From positions 125,375,810-125,439,809 of the forward strand of contig CM070876.1 in NCBI GenBank assembly GCA_036365515.1: DNA of 64,000 bases, read 5' to 3'. Positions 20,642-31,539 of the stretch are shown piece by piece. This DNA is from Torymus aiolomorphi. Its lineage: Eukaryota > Arthropoda > Insecta > Hymenoptera > Torymidae. Made by a program: the position numbers and the translations under genes. How positions within the stretch are numbered: the first letter of the stretch is position 1; every line of letters begins with the position of its first letter. A model generated the notes under the pieces. The model ran no database searches. It was not told the DNA's origin and saw only the letters and a program-made list of their open reading frames with translations.

Positions 20642-22760
20642 ATATATGGGAATGTCCAGCAGAAACGGGCCACCGAGCGCGCGCGGTGCCTTTTTTCGCG
20701 TAAAAGGCGCTCTGTTTAACTCGCTCATAATCGTATGCTGCGTCTTTGAAAAAAAAACCAAGAACCTGTATCGATAGATTTTTTTCTACTCTTTCCAATT
20801 GCGCCATTGTTTTTATTGCGAAACGCGTTCTTCCGGACGAAAACTCGAGTTGAATATTTAAAGCCATTTCTCTCAAAGTATATCATGTTTTTTTTCAAAA
20901 TAAACTACACCATTGGAAAGTACAACTCTTAAGCTTCAAAACCCTATCTTGGAGAAGTTGGAGAAATAAAGGGTTTAAAAGTAACAACATGAAAAAGACA
21001 GCGCCGAGGGTCCGCGCGAGCCCCTCGCGCCCGTGCGTACGGCACGTTTAAGTGCACGCTCTATTCAATTCGCTAATAATCGTGTACCAAGTCTCTGAAA
21101 AAAGAACTAAGGACATATATTGATAGATTTTTTCCTGCTCTTTCCAATGGTCCTAATATTTTTATTCCGAAATGCTTCCTTCTAGTTGAAAATTCCATTT
21201 GAATGTTTAAACTCTATTTTTTCAATAAAATATCAGTCTTTTCTTCAAAATGAATTATATTCTTCAAAAGTACAAGTCTTAAACTATAAAATATTATATT
21301 TTTAAGTTGAAACATGATAAGTTCAAAAATAATAAGATCAAAAAGACAGCGGCTGCCCGAACTTTTTACGCTATGCTCAAGGACAAATTAATACACGCGA
21401 TGTGCTATTTCGCCCTTTCTTTTTTGTAAATATAAAATGTTTTGTAACTTACAATGCCAATGCGTGGACATAATTTTGTGGATCTAGTTGTAACAGTTAG
21501 TATAATATTACAATGAACTTTGTTCATTTATATAACAAAATTTGAAAAACATAATATATTAAACATAAAAATATCCATGAACGCACTGAAAGCAGTGAAA
21601 CAGAAATTTAAAATAACCTTATAGATTGTTTAATCTGGCATAACAATATTACCTTTCGGAAGCATTTCGGAATAAAAATAATAGCACCATTGGAAAGAGC
21701 AGTAAAAAATCTATCGATATATGTCCTTAGTTCTTTTTTCAGAGACTTGGTACACGATTATTAGCGAATTGAATAGAGCGTGCACTTAAACGTGCCGTAC
21801 GCACGGGCGCGAGGGGCTCGCGCGGATCCTCAGCGCTGTCTTTTTCATGTTGTTACTTTTAAACCCTTTATTTCTCCAACTTCTCCAAGATAGGGTTTTG
21901 AAGCTTAAGAGTTGTACTTTCCAATGGTGTATTTTATTTTGAAAAAAAACATGATATACTTTGAGAAAAATGGCTTTCAATATTCAACTCGAGTTTTCGT
22001 CCGGAAGAAAGCGTTTCGCAATACAAACAATGGCACCATTGGAAAGAGCAGGAAAAAATCTATCGATATAGGTCCTTGGTTTTTTTTCAAAGACGCAGCA
22101 TACGATTATGAACGAGTTAAACAGAGCGCCTTTTACGCGAAAAAAGGCACCGCGCGCGCTCGGTGGCCCGTTTCTGCTGGACGCTCCCATATATGGGATC
22201 CTGTGAGGGCTAATACGTAGGAAAAAGCATTTCGGAATAAAAATAATAGCACCATTGGAAAGAGCAGTAAAAAATCTATCGATATATGTCCTTAGTTCTT
22301 TTTTCAGAGACTTGGTACACGATTATTAGCGAATTGAATAGAGGGTGCAGTTAAACGTGCCGTACGCACGGGCGCGAGGGGCTCGCGCGGATCCTCAGCG
22401 CTGTCTTTTTCATGTTGTTACTTTTAAACCCTTTATTTCTCCAACTTCTCCAAGATAGGGTTTTGAAGCTTAAGAGTTGTACTTTCCAATGGTGTATTTT
22501 ATTTTGAAAAAAAACATGATATACTTTGAGAAAAATGGCTTTCAATATTCAACTCGAGTTTTCGTCCGGAAGAAAGCGTTTCGCAATACAAACAATGGCA
22601 CCATTGGAAAGAGCAGGAAAGAATCTATCGATATAGGTCCTTGGTTTTTTTTTCAAAGACGCAGCATACGATTATGAACGAGTTAAACAGAGCGCCTTTT
22701 ACGCGAAAAAAGGCACCACGCGCGCTCGGTGGCCCGTTTCTGCTGGACGCTCCCATATAT
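20642..22760. mobile_element. Foldback element with about 550-bp arms, right arm duplicated
   Basis: The left arm from 20642 (ATATATGGGAATGTCCAGCA) recurs inverted up to 22194 and again up to 22760 (TGCTGGACGCTCCCATATAT). The arms contain two diverged units, each with CTATCGATA, CTCTTTCCAAT and TTTTTATT. The outer ends are GC-rich (CCACCGAGCGCGCGCGG). The middle (about 21250-21650) is AT-rich and has no frame. No transposase is present, so movement would need a helper. Confidence 0.75.
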
Positions 22761-22787
22761 GGGATCCTGTGAGGGCTAATACGTAGG
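21661..22787 (+). repeat. Tandem duplication of a 565-bp arm
   Basis: 21661-22221 and 22226-22787 are almost identical, including the flank GGGATCCTGTGAGGGCTAAT outside the arm. The short antisense frames in each copy (21786-21980 and 22351-22545) give the same peptide. Near identity points to a recent event such as unequal exchange or replication slippage. Confidence 0.9.
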
Positions 22788-22818
22788 AAAAAAAAAACAG
22801 AATTGTAGCTTGTGCGAT

Positions 22819-22849
22819 GTTTCGTCAGCTTAATTACTGACCTCTTCAG
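22819..22849 (-). ncRNA. Hammerhead-ribozyme-like core in the Penelope 3' region
   Basis: On the minus strand CTGAAGA (22849-22843, fitting CUGANGA) is followed by GTCAG, a loop, CTGAC and GAAAC (22823-22819). GTCAG and CTGAC pair as stem II with one extra G. ACAT after GAA could pair with ATGT upstream near 22910 as stem III, but I cannot form a good stem I. Hammerhead motifs are known from Penelope-like elements; this copy seems decayed. Confidence 0.4.
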
Positions 22850-23030
22850 GCTTTATTAAAAAATATACAAAATGGTTAGAATTTATTTTACAATTAAACA
22901 GAGATAATACATTAACAATAATAATTAGACCAGGCTTACCACAACAAAAAATCTATGCTAATAAAAGATGACTTTATTAGCAACGGCAAACGAATAAAGT
23001 CAATGTTGTGGGAAACCGTACGCATCTCTA

Positions 23031-23162
<132 letters not shown>

Positions 23163-23210
23163 CAAGTCAGTTTGTTTACATATATAAAGTCATAATAGAA
23201 AGTTAAAGAG

Positions 23211-23492
23211 TCATTTGTATACGTTATTTAAATTTTGTGTATCCTCTATTTTGTTAGCTGTATTTTTTGTACTATTGATGTAAATCATTTCCGAAATTTT
23301 TCTTTTTTTGTAATCAACTTCCTTATCCAATATTTGTGTATTCTCCCAATCTATAATGTGGGAGTTGTTTTGAGCATGTACAGCTATCATGGATTTGTCT
23401 TTCTTATCTTTTTCATGTTCTTTGATTCGAATTTTTAAAGCTCTTTTAGTTTCTCTCACATATGTAGCAGGACAGGTCTTACACACATTCAT
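23211..23492 (-). pseudogene. Penelope GIY-YIG endonuclease
   Basis: The minus-strand text CKTCPATYVRETKRALKIRI followed by KEHEKDKKDKSMIAVHAQNN, IDWENTQIL and [13 protein letters not shown] follows the conserved order of the Penelope endonuclease: CxxC, the YIG-like YVR, the catalytic Arg in RIKEH, His and terminal Asn. In YVRET the Gly of YIG is replaced by Arg. The frame is 93 codons and connects upstream only through frameshifts. The enzyme would nick the target DNA for priming. Confidence 0.8.
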
Positions 23493-24118
23493 TTTTCAAG
23501 TTTATCCACACGTATTCATTTTTTCGAGTTTATCCTTCCCAAGCTTAATAACGTTATTAAGTTTTTTATTGATGAGTGGCACCGTGCGTATATTGTGTTT
23601 GGAAAGAATTCTACTACATTGATGAAAAAATTCTTCTTGGAATGGAATAGAAACAATAGGTTGGAGATCCCTGTTGGACGATGTCGTTTTGTTGGAGTAT
23701 TTTATTTTGCGAAGTCTGTTGTGAATACAATTGTCTATGAATGTTTTAGGATAGTCATTTATGGAGAGTATTCGCTCTATCCACTAAGTTAGAAATAATA
23801 TTTCTTTTTTATTGTACAGTGTGGTCAGAGTTATAATTTAATAATCTTTCGGATGCCATTGGTTTTTGGTACCAATTTGTAATTATTTTATTGTTTGATC
23901 TGATGAGGGTGATATCCAAAAAGTTTATTTGATTATTAACTTCTATTTCATGTGTAAGTTTTAAGTGTTCATTATAATTATTACAAATATTTAAAGTTAA
24001 TTCCAAATCATCTTTTCTAATGCATAATAATATGTCATCAACATATCTAAAGTAGAAGAGAAGGACAATATTGTATTTTCTTTTTAGTGTGTCTAAACAG
24101 TCGTTTTCAAGATTTTCC
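23493..24118 (-). pseudogene. Penelope reverse transcriptase, C-terminal fragment
   Basis: MENLENDCLDTLKRKYN, then FRYVDDILLCIRKDDLE with the catalytic YVDD near 24040, then EIEVNNQINFLDITLIRSNN and NWYQKPMASERLLNYNSDH are typical of Penelope RT. The fingers region is missing: the element is 5'-truncated at the target duplication. Below 23809 the frame is broken, but pieces related to the thumb and linker remain. Confidence 0.8.
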
Positions 24119-24709
24119 ATGGATGGGGATACTATTGAATATTTAAGTATAGATACAGCAGAGGATGATAACGAACAAAATCTCGATGTTATTTTACCAA
24201 CTGAATTTCTTAATTTATTAACTCCCAATGGACTTCCACCACATAAGCTGAAATTAAAAGTCGATGCAATAGTGATCCTTTTAAGAAATTTAAATTTAAA
24301 TGAAGGTCTTTGTAATGGAACAAGGTTATCAGTGAAGAAATTGTTAAAGTATTGAATTAAAGCACAAATTTTAAGCGACAAAAACATAGGAAAATTAGTG
24401 TTAATTCCAAGAATATGTTTATCACCATCCAAAAAAGAAATTACATTTAATATGCGTCGCAAACAATTTCCAATACGATTAGGTTTCGCAATGACAATTA
24501 ATAAATCACAAGGACAATCATACTATGAAGTCGGTGTCTACCTTCCAACACCAGTCTTTAGTCATGGTCAATTATACGTGGCTCTGTCAAGAGTTAAAAG
24601 TAGAAAAAATTTGAAAGTGCTTTTACTAAACAATGCAAAAATAGAATGTGATAATATAAAGCATAACGAGAAAATTTACACTAAAAATATTGTGTACAAA
24701 GAAATTTTA
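24119..24709 (+). pseudogene. Helitron helicase, C-terminal half
   Basis: After MDGDTIEYLSID come [72 protein letters not shown] and [16 protein letters not shown], the last motifs of Helitron helicases. One in-frame TGA near 24353 is the only lesion. There is no C-terminal endonuclease, so this is a canonical Helitron rather than a Helentron. Confidence 0.9.
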
Positions 24710-24804
24710 TAATTAAAAAATTTGAATTATAAATTAAAAAAATTACAAAATTAATTACAACATTTTGATAAATATGATTGAAAAGTTAAAAAGAATATTT
24801 GACA

Positions 24805-25185
24805 ACTCGGCTGCAGCATTCAAAAACGCTGAATAAAAAAAAATTATTAAAAAATTAATAGCAACATGTTGATAAAGTCATAATTAAAAAAAAATTATAG
24901 AACACCAACGTCATTGTGGTAAATGCTGCGCTGGAAACCGAAAAAAATAATTGAAAATTCGGCTGCAGCATTTGAATGAATACAGCGATTTGTAAAAAAA
25001 AAATAACAAATAGTATGGACATTTCAAAAATTGCATGCGCTGAAAATAATTATTATGAACGGCAGCATCATTTTGAATGTAGCGCTGGAAAATTAGATGA
25101 AAAAAAATTATACTATGTTATGGATTATATGTTATAGGCTAAACAGAAGTCAAACGGCTGCAGCATTTTTACAAATGCAGCGCTG
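24805..25185 (+). repeat. Five GCTGCAGCATT-type hairpin motifs downstream of the helicase
   Basis: GGCTGCAGCATT or its partner AATGCAGCGCTG occurs near 24809, 24920, 24963, 25062 and 25148, each with poly(A) between. The last has both halves around a short loop. It may be the 3' non-coding part of the Helitron. I see no CTRR terminus I would trust. Confidence 0.5.
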
Positions 25186-25805
25186 AATAGTATTATTAAT
25201 ATAAAAAACAATGAGTTACAGTATTTTTAGAAATATATTTTTGACTGCCAGCCAAGGAAGTCACGTCATCACGCTGGAGTACAGACACATTACTAACCTG
25301 TGGAATCGATGCGATAGTTAGGAAGGTATTTATCGATACTTTTGATTTTTACTTTTTACTAAGATGTAAGCAAAATAATTTTTGATCAATTTTTTCTTTT
25401 ACAGCTAATACAAAAGATCGCCTGTTTACTGAAAAAAAGAACGAAGATGAGTTCCTGCGAGCACTACATAAGCCATTATAGTTGGAACATAACACGATAA
25501 AAATACGTAATCGATACGACGTGAGCTTGAGGTGCCAAACGCTAAAAAGCAAAAGTAATGCACCATCAGTGTAAAATTAGCAGTGCTTGAAAAATATTTA
25601 AAATAAATATTTAAAACGTGTAAATGCTATTTTTCAAAATCTTTACTTAACCTTTACATAACCATTTCAGCTAAATATCAATATATTGAACATTATATTT
25701 ATAACTTTGATAATCAATTATGTTCTTATTGGATACACGCTGTGTAGAGAGCTTCTATACATATATAGACATGATGTTAACATTTTGATGTTTACATTAA
25801 TTATA

Positions 25806-26045
25806 AATGATCCCGAATTTGTCCCGAAATTTTCATGAAATGATCCCAAAATTGTCCTAAAATTATCCCGAAACTTTCACAAAATGATCTAAAAATTGTC
25901 CCAAAATTGTCCCAAATTGTCCCAAAATTGTCCCGAAATTGTTCCGAAATTGTCCCAAAACTGTCCAAAAACTGTCCCAAAAATGTTCATAAATTGTCCC
26001 AAAATTGTCTGAAAATTGTCCGAAAATTGTCCGAAAATTGTTTCA
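25806..26045 (+). repeat. Minisatellite with unit near TGTCCCAAAAT
   Basis: Roughly 20 irregular units of 10-13 bp. There is no frame. 26046-27013 is AT-rich DNA in which I see no feature. Confidence 0.85.
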
Positions 26046-27013
26046 TAAAAATGCGTCAATCTTATTAAAGAAATTATGTACTTCCAGACCGGAGATCCGG
26101 AGAACCGGAGAAAATAGTGGTGTCACTTTAATATAATATATATAAGATAAGATAAGATTCTATCGACGAAAATATTTTTTTTAAATATTTTTAAAGCCAT
26201 TTTGAATTTGTTTTTCATGAAAATACGTATGGAAAATTTAGATTTTTCAATAAAAAAGGGATTTGCTACCCTCATGGTCGGAACTATGTGTGTTAGTTGG
26301 GTATTTACATGAGAAGTGAAATGAAATTTGTTTCATTGAGAAATATCAATTAGCACCTGAGATATATTGAAAAATCCACTTTTTGGGGTGACATTTGAGG
26401 GTGGTTTTCACCTCATCAAAGCGTTTTTCCGCCGATAAAAAAAATACGTATCTCTTATTTTTTTATGTATTACAACATATTAAAAGATTATTGAAATCGG
26501 TGAGGTCGGGTTGGGGGAGTTTCCTTGTTAGTTCATAAACTTTTGTTTTTAATTTTACAAGTTGTGTAGCAATGATGGGTTATTAATTCAAGTAGTCTCT
26601 AGTGACAATTTCACTTTTACTTGACTATCGATAATTGATTTCATAACTTTCGTTTGTTTGATTTGCAGTGGACAATTTGAATGTACTTACATATAATTTG
26701 GTTCAGCATACATTAACTCAAAGAAGTAAAAGACTTTTTTACTATTATTTATCTGATTTCTTTTAAAAAATCTAAAATATTATTTGATTGTGCAGGAAAA
26801 ACTTCTATACTTACCTTATTTTATACTTTTGTAGAATGTTTTATTAACAATATTATTATTTGTACAGTCATGAAAAAAATTATTACCATTTGTAGAGATT
26901 GCTTATTGAATACATGAGATTGGAATAAATAAAAGTACTAGATAAATTTTGTTGTTAGAATATACTTAAAAAATTAGTTTTTTAAAGAACGTGTTGATAG
27001 TTTTGAAGAAATA

Positions 27014-27124
27014 TTTAAGCTCTCATTAGTTTTTAGTATAGAGGGAGAGAGAGGGGGAGAAATAGAGGGAGGAAGAGAGAGAGGGCGAGAGAGAGGGGGG
27101 AAAATAGGGAGGGAGACAGAGACT
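27014..27124 (+). repeat. Purine-rich GA/GGGA tract
   Basis: Irregular GAGAGGG repeat, nearly all purines on the plus strand. Confidence 0.85.
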
Positions 27125-27367
27125 AATACTTGTCTTAGTTTAAACTTATGTATTTTGTTTAAACATTTTTCTTTTTTTTCAGCTGATTTTGGCCTCAGAC
27201 GCCACTAGGTGTAAGCCCGCCTTAAGGAATCGAAAATATCACGTATTGTTTGTATTGTTTTGCTAATTTTAACATAATAGATAAGGTCAACATTGTTGCG
27301 GCGAAAAATCAGGACTTTTCTTGGGTTTCATTGTATATGGATTAATCTATAAAAGTGAATAACTTAC

Positions 27368-27558
27368 CATCTTGTTCTAAAACTATTCTAAGTTGAAATT
27401 CGGTCGAAATCGCAAATCGCATTTTTGCTACATTTACTAATTCTCTTAAAGAAGATGCTATGACGCCTTTTTTATGTTCTCTTGAGCAATCAATCAGTTT
27501 ATATGGCTTTCCTAAAGAATGTATTTGTGCGGAATTTTCTGACATGTTTATGTCCAAT
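27368..27558 (-). CDS. CIDE-N domain exon of a DNA fragmentation factor-like host gene
   Basis: On the minus strand a splice acceptor (TTATCATTTCACAG) precedes the exon and ATG|GTAAGT ends it. The exon encodes GKPYKLIDCSREHKKGVIAS then SLRELVNVAKMRF and LRIVLEQDG, the CIDE-N (CAD) fold found in DFF45/ICAD, DFF40/CAD and the Drep proteins of flies, which regulates apoptotic DNA cutting by CIDE-CIDE contacts. The likely start is the ATG of MSENSA near 27543. I found no further exon in the window; the next should begin with an acidic stretch like VDTEEYF. It is the only clean host-gene exon I see. Confidence 0.7.
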
Positions 27559-27991
27559 CTGTGAAATGATAACTAGTATTAATTGTATACTATATGATTA
27601 CGATTGATAAAAATTAATTTTTCAGATGTTACTCTAAATGCTACAAATCTTTTAGTAATGTCCGTAGTTAAAATATTTTTATGAAAAAAAGTATTAAAGT
27701 GCTCTAAATCAGCAATAGTTTTCATATAAATTCCGCAGTAAGTATGGAAAATAAGGTTTACCCATTCTCTTTCGAATATGTTAATCAGAAAATCATTACT
27801 ATTCATTAAGTTTATTCTTTATAACTTATCCATCAAATACTATGGATATATTATAAAAAATTTATGAACAGAAAAAATTCATTAACATTCATAGTAATTT
27901 CATAAAAACGTAGTAAATAATAAATTCCCAGAATAATAATGAATTTATTATTAATCACTATGAATAATTATGTTGTAGTCTGCTCTTTTAA

Positions 27992-28666
27992 GGGGGCTAG
28001 ACACCTTTTTTCTCTGAAATAAGAAGTCACATTTTAATACATAAATGTAAGCTAATTATTTCATACTTTTTACATATAAAAGTGGGTATATTTACCTTAC
28101 CTTAAAACTTTCTCCGATGGGCCTTTTATATGGTCCAGAACCATAGTCATCGATGAAACAAATTTTTTCACTAACCGTAAGCTTTGAAATTTTCCTGTAG
28201 ATGGATTGACTCCAGATTTGAACTAAATTACTCCTGAATAGTATAATTCTCATATGAGTGTAGGGATTTTTGATCTAATGAGAAAAAAAAATTGTGCTGT
28301 TTTTCAAGAGTTTTTTTTTTAATTTTTTTAAATTTTTTATATTTTTTCATAATTTTTCTGATGTAAAAATTTTTTCCGACATTTAATCCTAAATCCTTAC
28401 ACTCATATGAGAATTATACTATTCAGGAGTAATTTAGTTCAAATCTGGAGTCAATCCATCCACAGGAAAATTTCAAAGCTTACGGTTAGTGAAAAAACTT
28501 GTTTCATCAATGACTATGGTTCTGGACCATATAAAAGGGCCATCGGAGAAAGTTTTAAGGTAAGGTAAATATACCCACTTTTATATGTAAAAAGTATGAA
28601 ATAATTAGTTTACATTTATGTATGAAAATGTGACTCCTTATTTCAGAGAAAAGGTGTCTAGCCCCC
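27992..28666. mobile_element. 675-bp MITE with TTAA target duplication
   Basis: TTAA at 27988-27991 and 28667-28670 flank inverted arms beginning GGGGGCTAGACACCTTTT. The arms are about 280 bp and pair almost throughout, with a T-rich loop near 28310-28380. TTAA duplication is typical of piggyBac-type elements. No protein is encoded. Confidence 0.85.
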
Positions 28667-28968
28667 TTAAGGAAAAATATTAATTTGTGTATACAAGTAT
28701 GTCTGATTTGGAATACTGTTACTTTTTTCATAAAACTATTTTCACCAGGGGTAATGCAATTTCCATACACGGAAAATATCCGCTGTAGTCGACAAAAATG
28801 TTATTCTACCAGTTAGGGTGGTTTATTCGAAAATTTTTGTCTGTGAAAGATAATTTGAAAACAAATTTTAAAAAACCCACCCATCAAATCGGTAAAAGAG
28901 AATGATAATTTTTAACAATTTTCTTGAGCTATATTTGACTGCTTATAATTATCTGACGTACTAAGATA

Positions 28969-29962
28969 GTTCTCTTGATCGGTACAGCAGTTATAGAATT
29001 TTTAATTTTCAAATAATGTTTTATTAATTTGATAATCTAAGAGTATGTAACAAATATATAGTAGAAGGAATATAAAACAACTTTTATTCCCATCTCAACA
29101 AATATGGCCACTTTTTTCCCTGAAAAGTGGGACAAAAGTTAGATTTGTTTCCCTCTTTCAACAAATTTAACGTTTGCGGGAAATATGACCATATTTCCCT
29201 CTTTTTGCCGGCCGCCGCCCATGTTTACAAACACTCCCCATATTTCCGTCGGTCCCACTTTCCAAATAAAAAAGTGGCCACAGTTGAGATGGAAATAAAG
29301 TACTATATGTAACTCGGGAGAAAAGTCGATGATTCCCTCGGGTGATCACTGCCCTCGCTTCGGTTCGCTCGCTCGGACAGTGAACCCACCCGCGGGAATC
29401 AAGAGCGACTTTTCAACCTTGTTACATAATGTACTATTTTCACACAAATTCAGGCCCTTGTCACTATGATATTGTTACAATTAAAGATAAAAAGTTCAAG
29501 AAGTTGCTGAATTTTTTTTTGTTTTTTATCCGATCTTAACAAAATAAAGCTATTTTGTTCGTGAAAAAATTTCACGGCGAGTATCCATAGGAGAACTTAT
29601 AATACGAGTTACCAGTACGGCGCAATATCAATTTGTTTACGAAAAGCAAGACAAGTTTTAATGAACAAATTGATATGGTGCCGTACTGGCAACGCGTATC
29701 ATAAATTTTCCCATGGATACTCCCCCTGAAATTTCTTAACGAACAAAATAAGCTTTATTTCGTTAAGATCAAACAAAAAATACAAAAAATTCGGCAACTT
29801 GTAACAGTATCAGTGTAACTAATGCCTGAATTTGTCTCAAAAATTTTTTTTATGTTCCTTCTAGTATATATTTGTTACATATACTAACACTTGGATTATA
29901 AAATTAATAAAACCTTATTTAAAAATTAAAAATTCTAAAACTGCTGTTGCGACCAAGAGAAC
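28969..29962. mobile_element. Nested foldback element
   Basis: GTTCTCTTGATCGGTACAGC at 28969 is matched by the inverse ending at 29962, and the arms of about 110 bp stay similar. A second palindrome around 29455-29810 contains GTACTGG on both sides. Two further hairpins lie in the left half: 29086-29297 (CCCATCTCAACAAATATGGC with its inverse) and 29318-29417 (AAAAGTCGATGATTCCC with its inverse). I cannot read a clear target duplication. No gene. Confidence 0.65.
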
Positions 29963-30233
29963 CTTAAGGTAGTTCGAAAGTCAAAATTGACGTTCCATAT
30001 AAACATTTTTTAAAAATACTTTTTCGAATATCATAATATGTAATTGGATAGAAGTGTACTTCAAGTTGTTATGTCCCAGCCTCTCGTGGCGTGAATTTTA
30101 TTATTATAATATTAGTTCTCACAGCACGCTGCATTCTTCTCGTCGGATGCGGTTGTCCACTGTCCAGCGCTCTCACGTTATGAGAGTGCTGACACAGCCG
30201 GACTAGACCAGCGCTGAGGAGAACGCGATAGCG

Positions 30234-30545
30234 CGTTTGAATTCTCGCGGCCTGCCCGAGCGAACTTCGCACGAGACTCAAAAAGTGAGCATTAGACCCC
30301 TCACAAGAGAGCCGCTTGCACGCACCAACGGGAGTGGCTCCTCCACCTTCATGCGACGAGATAGACGCAAGGCTACGCGCTTCCTCACCGGCGACATAAT
30401 GTGCTGCTTCCACTGCGAACTGAAACCCCGGCTCCAGCACATCCGCATCATCGACAAGTACTTCGCCGACTTCGGGATACAGGAGAGCATGGTGCACCTA
30501 TGGCGGTGCATGCATCATATATACCGCCGTTCGCCGCGACTGGAG
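30234..30545 (+). pseudogene. Clic: Fragment of a chloride intracellular channel (CLIC) gene
   Basis: The frame contains RFLTGDIMCCFHCELKPRLQ followed by HIRIIDKYFADFG and LWRCMHHIYR. Insect CLIC proteins have a closely similar C-terminal domain (FLTGD, CCFDCEL, PRLQHIR, KYF-DF, LWR-M-H). CLICs are glutathione-transferase-fold proteins of membranes and cytosol. Upstream a different frame reads like RRIDARL, suggesting a frameshift; the conserved Asp of FDCEL is His. The match ends at about 30540 without a clear donor. I read it as a decayed exon or retrocopy. About 30 residues match strongly; the rest of the 158-codon frame does not. Confidence 0.65.
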
Positions 30546-30904
30546 ATTGACAAGAGACATGAAAGAGACCATCTGCCATCTGCATCGAAGAGACCGAGAT
30601 CTATGAGAGCCATCGAAAAGACCGAGACGAGAGTTGTCATCTCATCACCAAATGACAGGAAAGTTAGCTGCCGGATTACGCGACCCAGCGGTAAATTAAT
30701 AAGAGCAATATAACCCACTACCTTATGTCAAGAAGGCGCGCGCGACCCCCTCCCTTCCTTCCTTTTATTTGTACTACTAAATTTAACAAACGCGAAATTT
30801 AACTCACTACGCATCACCGAAATTATGAAATATAAATCTGTATCTCATCGTCTCTTTATCCTCCATAAATAAACAATCAAACAAAAATATAAAATTACTT
30901 TATT

Positions 30905-31450
30905 TGTTCGTGCGAATCAAGCAGTTTTGTTTCTCCCGCGCTCACGTGGGCGCTCCCTGGTGGTCGAGAGCGTAGCTTCCCCGCTCAGCGTGAGCGGCGC
31001 GGCTGGAGCGAGCGGAGGTCGCAGTCAGTCGCCTCTAAGCTAGGCTCCAGAGCAGTCGCTCGGTGCGAAGTCCTCGATGAGAGCGTGCCCTGCCGCGCGA
31101 CTCATTGCTTCTGACGCTCTTGTATTTCTTGTGTTATTGTGTTTAACCTTTAGAGGACGGGATGGCCCCTATATGGGCCATGCCCATGATCGACCCTTTA
31201 CATGTGTTAGTTTTGAGATGTGAGACATCACAAAAACTCGATTTCTATAGAAAAGTGAGAGAAAACAGTAAACCCAAATCCCCGTCCTCTAAAGGTTAAT
31301 AGGTGTGTTCAATAAAGTGTGTTTTTGATCGTCAAAGTGCTTTGTGTCTCCGAAACTCCTTTCAGACCTGCCCACCTTCCCCATTACCGGATACCCTCGG
31401 TGAGGCCCAGGCTGGCCTTCCACCCGAAAAAGGGGGCTTGATTATTAACA
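30905..31450 (+). repeat. 5' LTR of the BEL element, with a MITE inside
   Basis: It matches the 3' LTR over its full length except for a 153-bp insertion at 31143-31295. AATAAA is at 31311. Confidence 0.95.
31147..31295. mobile_element. 149-bp TTAA MITE in the 5' LTR
   Basis: CCTTTAGAGGACGGG at 31147 and its inverse at the other end are flanked by TTAA (31143-31146 and 31296-31299). The 3' LTR has TTAG at the same position without the insert, so the empty site is directly visible apart from one base change. Confidence 0.9.
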
Positions 31451-31468
31451 TGGTCCTTCGAGCCGGAT
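31451..31468 (+). other. Primer-binding site of the BEL element
   Basis: TGGTCCTTCGAGCCGGAT directly follows the LTR terminal CA. I did not assign the tRNA. Confidence 0.75.
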
Positions 31469-31539
31469 CCGGTACTGGGGCGCAGTGGCGGCTGGCCTGA
31501 AGGGATTTGAGTATGGCGAGCCCGAATTACCCGCGCGAA

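Noticed and set aside
20475..20876. 133-codon minus-strand frame spanning the Helitron and foldback
   Set aside because: It crosses an insertion junction and has no domain.
27579..27806. 75-codon minus-strand frame next to the CIDE-N exon (MNSNDFLINIF)
   Set aside because: No recognised domain and no good donor; kept only as a possible exon.
30069..30497. 142-codon minus-strand frame
   Set aside because: Antisense of the CLIC-like frame.
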